Of a stretch of 64,000 nucleotides of DNA, positions 33,525 through 42,955 are shown piece after piece; position 1 is the stretch's first letter, and each line of letters opens with the position of its first letter. Source of the DNA: Kitasatospora sp. A2-31 (GTDB taxonomy: Bacteria; Actinomycetota; Actinomycetes; Streptomycetales; Streptomycetaceae); the NCBI RefSeq assembly GCF_022288725.1, contig NZ_JAKNTA010000002.1:780404-844403 (forward strand). The letters are read 5' to 3'. The notes beneath the pieces are model-generated. The model did no database searches. It had not been told where the DNA came from and worked only from the letters and a program-made list of their open reading frames with translations. The position numbers and the translations under genes are program-made.

Positions 33525-34214
33525 TCAGTGGCGGTGACCGCTGCGCGGTGCCGGGATCCGGGGGAGCAGTTCCCAGAGCGGCAGGCCGCTGGAGGCCCAG
33601 CGGCCGAGGAGCGCGCGGTCGACGAGGGCGACGTTCTGGTCGAGGCCCCACCGCACCGCCGGCGCCGAGAACCTGCCGTTGGTGACGACGACGGGCACCT
33701 GGGCCCGGTGCACGCGCTCGTTGGCGCCGACCAGCGCGTACAGCACTCCCACGCCGACCGCCGCGCCACCGACCGGGTCCTGCTTGTGCTTGCACTGCAG
33801 GACCCAGCGCCGCCCCATCGGGTCCGTGGCGAGGACGTCCGCGCTCTGATCACCGCCACCGCCGACCTGCTCCGCGCGGCAGCCGTCGCGGCGCAGGAGG
33901 TCCCGCACGGCGAACTCGAAGGCCCGGTGGCCCATGTGGTCCAGGCCGCCGGGGCCGGTGAGGGCGAGCCGCAGGCGCCGCTGCCGTTCCAGGGCCGCGG
34001 CCTGCTCCGCCAGCCGGGCCCGGACCACCACCGCGGCGACGGCTCCGCCCGCCACCAGCAGCAGGAGCGGGATCCACCAGTGGGCGAGCAGCCAGCGGAC
34101 CAGCGCGAGTGCGAGGCCGAGGGCGAACACGGCGCCCGACAGCAGTGCAACGGCGGACTCGCCGCCGCTCTTCCCCGGACGTCGACGACGCGCCGGTGGT
34201 CTGCGCGATCCCAC
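33525..34214 (-). CDS. membrane-anchored Mrr-like restriction endonuclease
   Basis: A 229-residue protein with two N-terminal membrane helices (AVALLSGAVFALGLALALVR, WWIPLLLLVAGGAVAAVVV), a short coiled segment, then a PD-(D/E)xK nuclease domain of the Mrr / restriction-endonuclease-4 type. Catalytic pattern: Glu100 in HRAFE, Asp126 in GGGGDQSADVL, and Gln140-Cys-Lys142 in VLQCKHK. Membrane-tethered Mrr proteins are widespread in actinobacteria and presumed to cut modified or foreign DNA; targets are unknown. The start is a GTG after a G-run. No methyltransferase is nearby, which fits a modification-dependent enzyme. Confidence 0.82.
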   Translation of the reverse strand: MGSRRPPARRRRPGKSGGESAVALLSGAVFALGLALALVRWLLAHWWIPLLLLVAGGAVAAVVVRARLAEQAAALERQRRLRLALTGPGGLDHMGHRAFEFAVRDLLRRDGCRAEQVGGGGDQSADVLATDPMGRRWVLQCKHKQDPVGGAAVGVGVLYALVGANERVHRAQVPVVVTNGRFSAPAVRWGLDQNVALVDRALLGRWASSGLPLWELLPRIPAPRSGHRH

Positions 34215-34530
34215 CCGTACCCCCGTGATTCAGCCGGCAGTCGAACGATTCATGACACCAGCCGTCACGGGTGGCGCAGGAAGCGCGCACGGGCGCACGG
34301 GGGCGGCGTCCGGCCGGCGCGTCGATCGAACGGTCGGCGTTCCGCTCCGACTTGGGCTCGGTTCGGCCCAGTTCGGCTCGGTTCGGTTCGGTTCGGTTCA
34401 GTGGGGATCGGGTTCGGTCGGGATCAGCCGGACCGGCGCGGCACGGCTTCGGCGTGGCACCGCTCCGGCTCGGTTCGGCTCCGGCACGGCTTCGGCCCGG
34501 GTGGGCCCGCCGCCGAACCGGACCTCCCGC
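34215..34530. other. 316-bp gap with GGTTC-type repeats
   Basis: No gene seen. The right two-thirds is filled with the low-complexity repeat noted separately. Promoter elements for the nuclease gene should lie at the left end. Confidence 0.45.
34357..34482. repeat. GGTTC/GGCTC pentamer-rich tract
   Basis: Runs of GGTTC, GGCTC and GGTTCGG words repeat at least a dozen times, with the purest stretch at 34380-34400 (four GGTTC in a row). Lies just past the end of the APH-like gene. Probably slippage-grown; no hairpin symmetry. Confidence 0.75.
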
Positions 34531-35406
34531 TCAGCCGGCGTGGTCGGCGAGGACCTCGGCGACGGCGCGCAGTCCGAGCTCCGCCATGGGCGGATTGCTG
34601 TCGCGGTAGTAGTCGATCCCGCTGACGAAGGTGAGCGCCCAGCCCCGGCCGCGAGCCCAACTTGCCTCGTCGAAGCCTCCCGCCGTACGGAAGGTCCGGC
34701 GGGTCTCGGCGGTCAGCAGCGTCCAGGCCGCGATGGCGTCGCAGGACGGGTCGCCCACGCCGGCCGTCCCGAAGTCGATCACCGCCTGCAGCCGGCCGCC
34801 GTCGGCCAGGACGTTGCCGGGGATGAGGTCGCCGTGCGCCCAGACCGGCGGCCCGTCCCACTCCGGCTGGGCGAGCGCGTGCTCCCAGGCGGCGAGTACG
34901 GCGGGAGCGTCGATCACGTCCGCCGCCTTGGCCGTCCATTCGCGCACCGACGTGTCGCGGCTGCGCAGCGGCACGCCGCGGTAGCCGCGCGGGGCGCCGG
35001 TGGGATCGGCTGCGCGCAGCGCCGCCACGAACTCGCCGAGGTCCCGGGCGAACCGGTGGTCGGCGCGGTCCTCCTCCGTCAGGTGCGCGCCGTCGATCCA
35101 CCGGCTGACCGCCCACGGGAAGGGGTAGCCGAGTCCCGGCTGTCCGACGGCGATCCGCTCGGGGACGGCGACGGGCAGGAGGGGGGCCAGTCGCGGGAGC
35201 CAGGTCTGCTCGAACTCCACCTGCTCGACGGCTGCTTCGAGCCTGGGCAGCCGGACGGCCAGGTCGTCGCCGAGGCGGTAGATCGCGTTGTCGGTGCCGG
35301 CGGACTGGATCACCCGGACGGGCAGGTGTGCCCACTGCGGGAACTGCTGGGCCAGCAGGCGCGTCACCAGCGCCGGGTCGGTGGGGGTCTCGTTCGCATG
35401 CATCAT
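34531..35406 (-). CDS. aminoglycoside phosphotransferase-family kinase
   Basis: A 291-residue APH(3')/choline-kinase-fold protein. Catalytic elements: VWAHGDLIPGNVLADGG (HGD-x4-N loop) and QAVIDFGTAGVGDPSCD (metal-binding Asp). The N-terminal lobe has the ATP-binding strands (NAIYRLGDDLAVRLPR). Such proteins phosphorylate small molecules, among them aminoglycosides or macrolides, but most streptomycete copies have unknown substrates and no proven resistance role. A second ATG directly follows the first. An AT-rich 12-bp palindrome (TCGATTAATCGA, 35445-35456) lies 39 bp upstream and might be an operator. Confidence 0.88.
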   Translation of the reverse strand: MMHANETPTDPALVTRLLAQQFPQWAHLPVRVIQSAGTDNAIYRLGDDLAVRLPRLEAAVEQVEFEQTWLPRLAPLLPVAVPERIAVGQPGLGYPFPWAVSRWIDGAHLTEEDRADHRFARDLGEFVAALRAADPTGAPRGYRGVPLRSRDTSVREWTAKAADVIDAPAVLAAWEHALAQPEWDGPPVWAHGDLIPGNVLADGGRLQAVIDFGTAGVGDPSCDAIAAWTLLTAETRRTFRTAGGFDEASWARGRGWALTFVSGIDYYRDSNPPMAELGLRAVAEVLADHAG

Positions 35407-35444
35407 AGGTCGGCGATGCTAGTCGGGAGGCGGGCTGTGCGGCA

Positions 35445-35456
35445 TCGATTAATCGA
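35445..35456. promoter_or_regulatory. AT-rich palindrome upstream of APH-like gene
   Basis: TCGATTAATCGA is perfectly palindromic and strikingly AT-rich for this DNA. It lies between the divergent APH-like and LPMO genes and could be a repressor site for the former. Confidence 0.4.
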
Positions 35457-35550
35457 CGGTCTCCGGAGACCTGCTCTCCGCGTTTCCGAGCCGCGCCCGT
35501 CCACAACTTGCTTGTATTGCAGAGGGTTTGACGTCAGATCCACTCCGGCC

Positions 35551-35594
35551 TTTGGTCCAGACCATTGACGGAGTCGGTGGGTGGAGCCTAGGGT
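35551..35594 (+). promoter_or_regulatory. DasR-type operator and promoter of LPMO gene
   Basis: TTTGGTCCAGACCATT (35551-35566) closely matches the DasR-responsive element TGGTCTAGACCA that controls chitin and N-acetylglucosamine genes in Streptomyces, and the GGTCCAGACC repeats known from chitinase promoters. It abuts TTGACG (35565-35570), which has an 18-bp spacing to TAGGGT (35589-35594). Operator overlapping -35 implies repression. The leader to the start codon is about 135 bases. Confidence 0.75.
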
Positions 35595-35731
35595 GTGGGG
35601 CGCCGCTCTGGCGCAGACACGCCAAGAGATCCGTGGCAGGCGCACCCCCACGCGCTCTCTGTGCCGGGCCTCCTCGTACCCATATCCGTACTCGCACTCG
35701 CACTCTCCATCCACCCCCACGGAGGAGCACC

Positions 35732-36318
35732 ATGCGCAGGCGTCACATCGTCGGTGCCGTTCTGGCGGCCGCGGCCGTCCCGCTCGCGACGGCCTTGCCG
35801 GCCCAGTCGCACGGCTTCATCAACCTCCCGCCCAGCCGTTCCGCGCTCTGCGGCGCGGGCGTCGTCACCGACTGCGGCGACATCCAATGGGAACCGCAGA
35901 GCGTCGAGGGTCCGAAGGGCTTCCCGAGCAGGGGCCCGCCGACGGGACCATCTGCGCCGGAGCCGACGCCCGCTGGGCGCCGCTCGACAACCCCCGGAAC
36001 GGCACCTGGCCGACCACGAAGGTGACGGCCGGCCAGCAGCTCAAGTTCACCTGGGAGATCGAGGCCAGGCATGCGACCACGAACTTCAAGTACTACCTGA
36101 CCAAGCCTGGTTACGACCCGGCCCAGAAGATCACCCGGGCCGGCCTCGACCTCACCCCGTTCCTGACCGTCCCCTACAACGGCCGCCAGCCCGCGGCCAC
36201 GACCACCCACACCGCGACCCTCCCCACGGGCCGCACCGGGCACCACGTGGTGGTCGCGGTCTGGGAGATCGCCGACACGGCCAACGCCTTCTACTCCTGC
36301 ACGGACGTCCTGTTCTGA
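35732..36318 (+). pseudogene. AA10 lytic polysaccharide monooxygenase, frameshifted
   Basis: A secreted chitin-active LPMO (AA10, formerly CBM33) whose frame breaks near 35926. The first part (ATG at 35732 after GGAGGAG) has a signal peptide ending TALPAQS and the mature copper-binding N-terminal His in HGFINLPPSRSALC; it continues to VEGPKGFP. The rest is in the -1 frame: GPADGTICAGADARWAPLDN, then the second copper His in EARHATTNFKYYLTKPGYDP and the end AVWEIADTANAFYSCTDVLF. Restoring one base (CCGAG to CCGGAG) gives a normal 195-residue protein. Either a recent mutation or a sequence error. Regulation by a DasR-type site fits chitin use. Confidence 0.88.
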
Positions 36319-36433
36319 GCCGCGTAGCAGGGGCGGAGCCGGTGCGGACTGCCCCCGCACCGGCTCCAACCCTGCGCGGCCCCGCGTCGCCCCGCGTCGC
36401 CCCGCGCCATCCCCGCACGGGCCGGGGCGGGTC

Positions 36434-37273
36434 TCAGGACGCGACGGGCGCCGGCTCCAGACGCTCGGCGCCCGTGTAGACGTTCATCGACGCCCCGCGC
36501 AGGAAGCCGACCAGCGTCAGCCCGCTTTCGGCGGCGAGGTCGACGGCGAGGGAGGAGGGGGCGGAGACGGCCGCCAGCATCGGGATCCCGGCCATCACCG
36601 CCTTCTGCACCAGCTCGAACGAGGCTCGGCCGCTCACCATCAGTACCGTCCCGCGCAGTGGCAGCATGCCCTCGCGCAGCGCGTGGCCGACCACCTTGTC
36701 CACCGCGTTGTGCCGGCCCACGTCCTCGCGCAGGCAGAGGAGCTCGCCGTCCGCGGAGAAGAGCCCGGCCGCGTGCAGACCGCCGGTGGTGTCGAAGACC
36801 CGCTGGGCCGCCCGCAGCCGGTCGGGAAGGGCGGCGAGTACGGCGGGCGTGGTGCGCAGCGGGTCCTCGTCCACGGACCAGGCCGCCGTGGTGCGGACGG
36901 CGTCGAGGCTGGCCTTGCCGCAGAGCCCGCAGGACGAGGTGGTGTAGAAGTTGCGCTCCAGCGAGGCGTCGGGCGCGGGCACGCCCGGGGCGAGCGCGAT
37001 GTCCACGACGTTGTAGGTGTTGCTGCCGTCGGCCGTGGCGCCCGCGCAGTACCGGATGGCCGCCAGGTCGTCGGCGGAGTGCAGGGCTCCCTCGCTCACC
37101 AGGAAGCCGGCCGCGAGGTCGAAGTCGTCGCCGGGGGTGCGCATGGTCACGGTGAGCGGGCGCCCGTTGACGCGGATCTCCATCGGCTCCTCGGCCGCCA
37201 GGGTGTCGGGGCGGTGGGAGTGCGCTCCGTCCCGGATGCGCAGCACCCGCCGTCGCACGGTCACTCGCCCCAT
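36434..37273 (-). CDS. fdhD: formate dehydrogenase accessory sulfurtransferase
   Basis: A 279-residue FdhD protein, which moves sulphur to the molybdenum cofactor of formate dehydrogenase. The two functional cysteines are Cys115 and Cys118 in TTSSCGLCGKASLD. Other signatures: NGRPLTVTMRTPGDDFDLAAG, REDVGRHNAVDKVVG and VSGRASFELVQKA. The start ATG at 37273 follows GAAGGAG. It is divergent from the small gene plus moeA at 37726-39332, another molybdenum-cofactor function, so this stretch is a cofactor locus. No formate dehydrogenase structural gene is present here. Confidence 0.95.
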   Translation of the reverse strand: MGRVTVRRRVLRIRDGAHSHRPDTLAAEEPMEIRVNGRPLTVTMRTPGDDFDLAAGFLVSEGALHSADDLAAIRYCAGATADGSNTYNVVDIALAPGVPAPDASLERNFYTTSSCGLCGKASLDAVRTTAAWSVDEDPLRTTPAVLAALPDRLRAAQRVFDTTGGLHAAGLFSADGELLCLREDVGRHNAVDKVVGHALREGMLPLRGTVLMVSGRASFELVQKAVMAGIPMLAAVSAPSSLAVDLAAESGLTLVGFLRGASMNVYTGAERLEPAPVAS

Positions 37274-37725
37274 GGTCTCGCTCCTTCGTCTGTTGCCGGT
37301 GCCGCCCCGGCGGCCGCGCCGGGTCGTGATCGCCGGGCACGGCAAGCCTACGGCCGGTGGCGTGTCGCGGGGACGCGCGGGTACGGGGAGCCGGGCCGCT
37401 TTCCCATTGTCCCTCTTCATCGGGGGGCTTTCGAATTCGTCGGCGGAAGTCGGGCTGCAGATTTCTGGAATGATCGGCGTGAATCCTCCGGGAATTCGGT
37501 GATCGTGATTTGTGGGATCGAGGGGATGCGCCAAATCCACTCGAACACACGGTGATTGGGGAATCGGCAGGCGTACTCTCCTGGTCACGGGCTTGACCGG
37601 TCATGCGTTCTTGACGGGCCTCGGCGGAGGTGTCGATGATGGTCGCCGGGCAGAATTCCTTGAGAGCGGGGGAGTGCGGGAAAGCGCCGTCCTGAACGAC
37701 CGATGAACGCAGAAGGGTGCACCGG
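37274..37725. other. 450-bp divergent region of lower GC
   Basis: Between fdhD and the moeA unit. Around 37400-37640 the sequence is visibly less GC-rich than its surroundings and no frame looks coding. It should contain both promoters; no convincing -35/-10 or palindrome was picked out. Confidence 0.4.
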
Positions 37726-38057
<332 letters not shown>

Positions 38058-38061
<4 letters not shown>

Positions 38062-39332
38062 CCAACGCGATCGGAGCCGACGCCCGGCCCGTCGCCGCTC
38101 CCCGACCCGGCCCCCGCAGAGCCGGCCCGACGCCGCGCCCCGCCGTCCCGTGGGAGGAGGCACGGGACACCGCCCGCGACAGCGCGGGCCGCCCCATGCC
38201 CGCCGTCATCCGCACCCTCTCCGACGCGCTCGGCCACGCCCTCGCCGAACCGCTGACCGCTCTCACCGACCTGCCGCCCTTCGACACCTCCGCGATGGAC
38301 GGCTGGGCCGTCGCCGGCCCGGGCCCCTGGAGAATGCCGCCCGGCCGGACCGTCCTGGCCGGCGTCCGCCCCGAGCCGCTGCCCGACGGAACCGCCGTCC
38401 CCATCGCCACCGGCGCCCAACTCCCGTGCGGTGCGACCGCCGTGCTACGCCGCGAGGACGGCGCCCCGCACCCGGTCGACGGCCTGCTGCACCGCCACGC
38501 GCCGGACCCGCTGCCGCTGCGCCGCGACATCCGGCCGCGCGGCCAGGAGTGCCGCCGCGGCGAGCCGCTCCTGGCCGCCGGCACCGCCGTCACCCCCGCC
38601 GTCCTCGGTCTGGCCGCGGCCGCCGGCTACGACGCGCTCGCCGTCCACCGCCGCCCGACCGTCGAACTGCTCGTTCTCGGCGATGAGTTGCTGGAATCCG
38701 GCCGGCCCGCCGACGGCCGGATACGCGACGCGCTCGGCCCGCTCCTGCCGCCGTGGCTGCGCGCCGCGGGCGCCGACGTGATCGATGTCCGCCGCGTGGC
38801 CGATGACCTCGCCGCGCTCGGCGAGGCGCTCCGGAACTCCCCGGCCACCGTGCTCGTCACCACCGGTAGCACCGCCGCCGGACCGGTCGACTTCCTGCAC
38901 CGCGCCCTCGCCGAGGTCGGCGCGACCGTCCGCGTCGGCTCCGTCGCCGTCCGCCCGGGCCACCCGATGCTCCTGGCCGAACTGCCACCGGCCACCGGAG
39001 CGGGGCGGCCCCGCCACCTGGTCGGCCTGCCCGGCAACCCCTTGGCCGCGGTCGCGGGCACCGTCACCCTGGCCACGCCGCTCCTCCAGCGCCTGGGCGG
39101 CCGCACCGACCCGCCGGTCCGCCTCCTCCACGCCGCGACCGACCTCCCCGGGCATCCGCACGACACCCGCCTGCTGCCCGTCCGCCTCACCGACGGGACG
39201 GCCACCCCGGTCACCTTCAGCGGCCCGGCGATGCTCCGCGGGCTCGCCCTCGCCGACGCCCTCGCCGCCGTCCCCCCGGGCGGCCTCCCCCCGGGCGCCC
39301 TCGTGGAGGTCATCACCGTCCCCGATCGCTGA
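38058..39332 (+). CDS. moeA: molybdopterin molybdenumtransferase
   Basis: A 424-residue MoeA, which inserts molybdenum into adenylylated molybdopterin. Family motifs: the DLPPFDTSAMDGWAV loop, GTAVPIATGAQLPCGATAV, the MoCF-domain run VELLVLGDELLESGRPADGR with ATVLVTTGSTAAGPVDFLH, and LVGLPGNPLAAVAGTV. The N-terminal 30 residues are Pro/Arg-rich and variable. Translation is coupled to the small upstream gene by ATGA. Together with the divergent fdhD it marks a molybdoenzyme-support locus. Confidence 0.94.
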
Positions 39333-39438
39333 ACCGGCCCGGTCCGGGCCCGTCGAACGGGGCGGCCCGGCCCGGCCGACAGGGTGTCGTTGCAGGCCGG
39401 CGTGGTTTCGGCGGCAGGGCGGGGGACAGGAGTTCGTC

Positions 39439-40470
39439 ATGACCCGCGATCTGACACCCCTCCGCACGGACCTGCCCGTCTGGGCCGCCCCGATGGCCGG
39501 CGGCGCCGGCACCCCGGCCCTCGTCGAGGCCGCAGCGCGGGTCGGTGGTCTCGGCTTCCTGGCCGGCGGCTACAGGACCGCTGCCGACCTCGCCGCCCAG
39601 ATCGCCCGGGTCCGTGCCAGCCGTGCGGTGTTCGGCGTCAACCTCTTCGCCCCCAATCCCGTCCCCGTCGCACCGGACGCGTACCGCACGTACGCCCGCG
39701 TTCTGCAGCGGGAGGCCGACCGCTTCCACCTCACCCTCCCCGCCGAGAACGTGACCGAGGACGACGACGCCTGGGAGGAGAAGCTCGCCCTTCTCCTCAA
39801 GGCGCCCGTGCCCCTCGTCTCGTTCACCTTCGGCATGCCTCACCCCGAGACCGTCCGCGCGCTCCAGGACGTTGGCAGTCTCGTCGCCCAGACCGTCACC
39901 ACCCCGGCGGAAGCGCTTGCCGCCGCCGAGAAGGGGGCGGACCTGCTGATCGTCCAGGCCGCCGCAGCCGGCGGACACTCCGCCACCCTCACCCCTTCCC
40001 GCCCCCTCGTCCAGACCCCGCTGCCCGACCTGGTCGGCGACGTCCGGCACGCCGCCCCGCTGCCGGTGATCGCCGCAGGCGGTATCGCCACCCCCGCGGA
40101 CACCGCGGCCGCCCTGCGGGCCGGCGCCGACGCCGTGATGGTCGGGACCGTCCTGCTCCGCACCCACGAGAGCGGCGCCTCCGCACCGTACAAGGCCGCC
40201 CTGGCCGACCCGGCGTTCACGGACACGACACTGACCCGTGCCTTCACCGGCCGCCCCGCCCGCGCTCTGCGCAACCGTTTCACCGACACCTACGAACAGG
40301 CCGCGCCGCTCGGCTACCCGGCCGTCCACCACCTCACCAGCCCCTTGCGCAAGGCGGCCACGGCCGCGAACGACACCGAGCTGATCCACCTGTGGGCGGG
40401 CACCGGCTACCGCCATGCCCGCGACGAACCCGCCGCCAGGACCCTCACCCGCCTTGCCGCCGGACGGTGA
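39439..40470 (+). CDS. nitronate monooxygenase
   Basis: A 343-residue FMN-dependent enzyme of the nitronate monooxygenase / 2-nitropropane dioxygenase family with a TIM-barrel fold. It oxidises alkyl nitronates such as propionate-3-nitronate. Signatures: VWAAPMAGGAGTPALVEAA, LGFLAGGYRTAADL, VQAAAAGGHSATLTP with the catalytic His in GGHS, and VIAAGGIATPADTAAALRAG with VMVGTVLLRTHES for FMN. The start ATG follows ACAGGAG. It lies 106 bp after moeA, probably in its own unit. Confidence 0.93.
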   Translation: MTRDLTPLRTDLPVWAAPMAGGAGTPALVEAAARVGGLGFLAGGYRTAADLAAQIARVRASRAVFGVNLFAPNPVPVAPDAYRTYARVLQREADRFHLTLPAENVTEDDDAWEEKLALLLKAPVPLVSFTFGMPHPETVRALQDVGSLVAQTVTTPAEALAAAEKGADLLIVQAAAAGGHSATLTPSRPLVQTPLPDLVGDVRHAAPLPVIAAGGIATPADTAAALRAGADAVMVGTVLLRTHESGASAPYKAALADPAFTDTTLTRAFTGRPARALRNRFTDTYEQAAPLGYPAVHHLTSPLRKAATAANDTELIHLWAGTGYRHARDEPAARTLTRLAAGR

Positions 40471-40785
40471 TGCCGGTGGCGGTACCGGGGTGTCGTCGAG
40501 CAGGGTCTCGAACCGTCCGGTCGCGACTGACGCCGCGTCGCAGTGCCGAGCGGGCGGGTTCGGCGTCGGGCATCGTGGGGGCTCCGAGCGGTCTGCGCTT
40601 AGGACCCGGGGTGTCGGCTGAACACGTTCGTGTGGCGCGGACCGCCGGGTCCCTGCCGCCGGGGCTCGCAGCCGGCAGCTGGCAGCTCGCGGCTCGCGGC
40701 CGACCCCGCCCGGCGAGTCCCGTCCCGGGCTCCCGTGCCGCGCGCCGCGCGGTCGGCCGGCGAGGGGCGACGCTAGTGTCGGGGC
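40471..40785. other. 315-bp gap
   Basis: No gene seen. Around 40665-40700 there are short overlapping repeats (GGCAGCT, CTCGCGG). It should hold the promoter of the HAD gene, whose ATG has no ribosome site. Confidence 0.4.
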
Positions 40786-41565
40786 ATGCGACGGGGCGAA
40801 GCGGTTCTGCTCGACATCGACGGCGTGCTCACGGTCGACTGGGAGCCACTGCCCGGCGCCGTGTCGGCCGTGCAGGGACTCCGCGCCGCCGGCGTGCCCT
40901 TCGTCCTGCTGACCAACACCACCTCCCGCACGAGGCGTTCGATCGCCGCGACCCTCGCGGAGGCCGGCTTCCCCGTCGGCATCGAATCCGTCCTCACCGC
41001 TCCCGCGGCGAGCGCCGCCCGGCTCGCGGGCTCCCGGTGCCTGCTGCTCAACAGCGGCGACATCGGCGAGGACCTGGCCGCCGTGGAGCTCGTGGAGCGG
41101 CCGGAGGACGCCGAGGTGGTGCTGATCGGCGGGGCCGACCCCGAGTTCGGGTACGAGGCGCTCAACCGGGCGTTCGCCGCGCTCCAAGAGGGAGCGCGGC
41201 TGGTCGCGATGCACCGCAGCGCCTACTGGCGCACCGGCGCGGGACTGCAACTCGACAGTGGCGCCTTCGTCGCCGGGCTCGAGTTCGCGGCGGACGTCCG
41301 GGCCGAGGTGCTCGGCAAACCGGCCGAGGCGTTCTTCGCCGGCGCCCTCGCGCATCTCGGCGCAGCGGCGGAGGACGCGGTCATGGTCGGCGACGACATC
41401 GAGTCCGACGTGCTGGCCGCGCAGAGGTGCGGAATCACCGGCGTGCTCGTCCGCACGGGCAAGGCTGCGTCGGGCGGGCCCCGGCAGGGCAGCGGCCGGC
41501 CGGACCACGTCCTCGACTCGGTGGCAGACCTCCCGGACCTGCTGTCACGGCTACGCCAGGGCTGA
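40786..41565 (+). CDS. HAD-superfamily phosphatase, NagD-like
   Basis: A 259-residue class IIA HAD hydrolase. Motif 1 is LLDIDGVLT (nucleophile Asp and acid Asp), motif 2 LLTNTTSRT, motif 3 a conserved Lys in VLGKPAEAFF, and motif 4 VMVGDDIESDVLAAQ; a C2-type cap lies between motifs 2 and 3. Relatives (NagD, LHPP, phospholysine phosphohistidine phosphatases) act on sugar phosphates, nucleotides or phospho-amino acids. No ribosome site is visible before the ATG. Stand-alone gene convergent with a lipoprotein gene. Confidence 0.92.
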   Translation: MRRGEAVLLDIDGVLTVDWEPLPGAVSAVQGLRAAGVPFVLLTNTTSRTRRSIAATLAEAGFPVGIESVLTAPAASAARLAGSRCLLLNSGDIGEDLAAVELVERPEDAEVVLIGGADPEFGYEALNRAFAALQEGARLVAMHRSAYWRTGAGLQLDSGAFVAGLEFAADVRAEVLGKPAEAFFAGALAHLGAAAEDAVMVGDDIESDVLAAQRCGITGVLVRTGKAASGGPRQGSGRPDHVLDSVADLPDLLSRLRQG

Positions 41566-41636
41566 GCCGGCTCTGCCGATGCTCCGGTGCTTGGGTCGAG
41601 GGGTCCGGTGTCCACCCGCAAGGAAGCCGGGCCCAC

Positions 41637-42797
41637 CTACTGCCAGGCGATCACACGCACATCGTTCCCGTCTCCGTCCGAGCCGGTGGGGGCCTGGGCG
41701 GTGAGGGACGCGATCCGAACCGGCGCCGAACCGGCGGACAGGTCGAGCCGGTAGAGGTCCACGGTGCCGGCCCGGTCCCGAAGGAACGCCAAGGACCGGC
41801 CGTCCGAGGACAGGACCGCGCCGCGGATGAGCGCCTGCTCCTCGGGTATCAGCGTCCCGACCTCGTCGACCTGGCTGTGGTCCGGGGCGAACGTCACCCG
41901 GAGGAGGGTGCTGCGGGCATTGCACAGCAGCGAGCGGTCGTCGAACCAGAGCCGGGCGGCGCACGCCGGCACCGCCTCCGAACCGGGCAGCGACGTCCGG
42001 CCGTTGACCGCAGGCCCGAGGACGACCGGCTCGACGTACTGATCGGCGAAGGACGCCGCCGGATCGGTGCGTCGCCACAGCAGGTTGCCGCCCACGGCGA
42101 CGGTGCCGCCGGGTGCCACCGCCGCTTGATCGGGCTTCACCTCCAGCGGCATGCGTACCCAGGCCTGCTCCCCGGCGAGGAAGAAGCTCTGACCGGGCGC
42201 GGTGCCGTGGTCGGTCGGTGCGGCCGAGGGGTGTTTCAGGTCGCGGCCGGTGAGGTGGCGGTCGCCGGTCACGTACCAGAGGGTCGAGGTGCCGCTCTGG
42301 AACAGGGGCGCGCGGTCGTCCGCTGCCGACCCCGACCCGCCGGACAGCGGCGCGCCGCCGGACACGGAGAAGGCCGTGGCGACCCTGCCCTTGCGGCCCG
42401 GCCCGGGAACGGTTCCGGCGAGCAGGGTGAAGTCGTCGTTGAAAGCCTGTCGTTCCGCCGCGGCGGAGAGCCAGGGGTGCGTCGGATCGCACAGGGAGTC
42501 CGACGCGCCACCGTCGGGCAGGGTGGCGACCTGACGGGCCACCTCGCCCCCGTCCGTCACCGCGTACGCGGCGACGGTGACCACGTGCACCCGGGCATCG
42601 GGCGTGGTCGGTGAGGCTGCGACGAACCTGTCGCACCAGGCGAGCACCACCCGCCCCGGTCCGGCGATCTGCGGCCCGGTCCACGCGGGTGCGACTCGCT
42701 CCTGCGGCTGCTCCCGTCCGCCCTGGCTGTCACAGCCGGCCAGCGCGGCAGCGGCCAGCAGAAGAGCAGTGCCCCGAAGCCCGAAACCGCTGCGCAC
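41637..42797 (-). CDS. predicted lipoprotein, TolB-like beta propeller
   Basis: A 386-residue exported lipoprotein. The lipobox LAAAALAGC puts the lipid on Cys22. The mature part has recurring WD/TolB-like blades: LWYVTGDRHLTGRD, ARLWFDDRSLLCNARSTLLRV, RGAVLSSDGRSLAFLRDRAG and TVDLYRLDLSAG, suggesting a beta-propeller. It starts at a GTG after GGGGGG. Function unknown; similar proteins in streptomycetes are tied to cell-envelope or toxin-export loci, but no such partner is adjacent. Confidence 0.75.
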   Translation of the reverse strand: MRSGFGLRGTALLLAAAALAGCDSQGGREQPQERVAPAWTGPQIAGPGRVVLAWCDRFVAASPTTPDARVHVVTVAAYAVTDGGEVARQVATLPDGGASDSLCDPTHPWLSAAAERQAFNDDFTLLAGTVPGPGRKGRVATAFSVSGGAPLSGGSGSAADDRAPLFQSGTSTLWYVTGDRHLTGRDLKHPSAAPTDHGTAPGQSFFLAGEQAWVRMPLEVKPDQAAVAPGGTVAVGGNLLWRRTDPAASFADQYVEPVVLGPAVNGRTSLPGSEAVPACAARLWFDDRSLLCNARSTLLRVTFAPDHSQVDEVGTLIPEEQALIRGAVLSSDGRSLAFLRDRAGTVDLYRLDLSAGSAPVRIASLTAQAPTGSDGDGNDVRVIAWQ

Positions 42798-42955
42798 CCG
42801 TACCCCCCATGATCAGATGATCCTCCGATCCTAGGTGTGAACGTCCGCCTGCTTCCCCATCTTCGATCACCTTCCCGTCACAATCCTCACCCCTTGGTCA
42901 CGCTTTCCAGGGAGAGGCGTTCGTCATCGGGGACGGCCGGGGCGGTTCGTGAGCC

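Noticed and set aside
34357..34482. Repeat tract as a replication or attachment site
   Set aside because: It is simple GGTTC/GGCTC sequence without DnaA boxes, symmetry, tRNA gene or integrase.
34531..35406. Aminoglycoside resistance gene
   Set aside because: The kinase fold is clear, but it is shared by many unrelated small-molecule kinases, and no subgroup signature supports a resistance claim.
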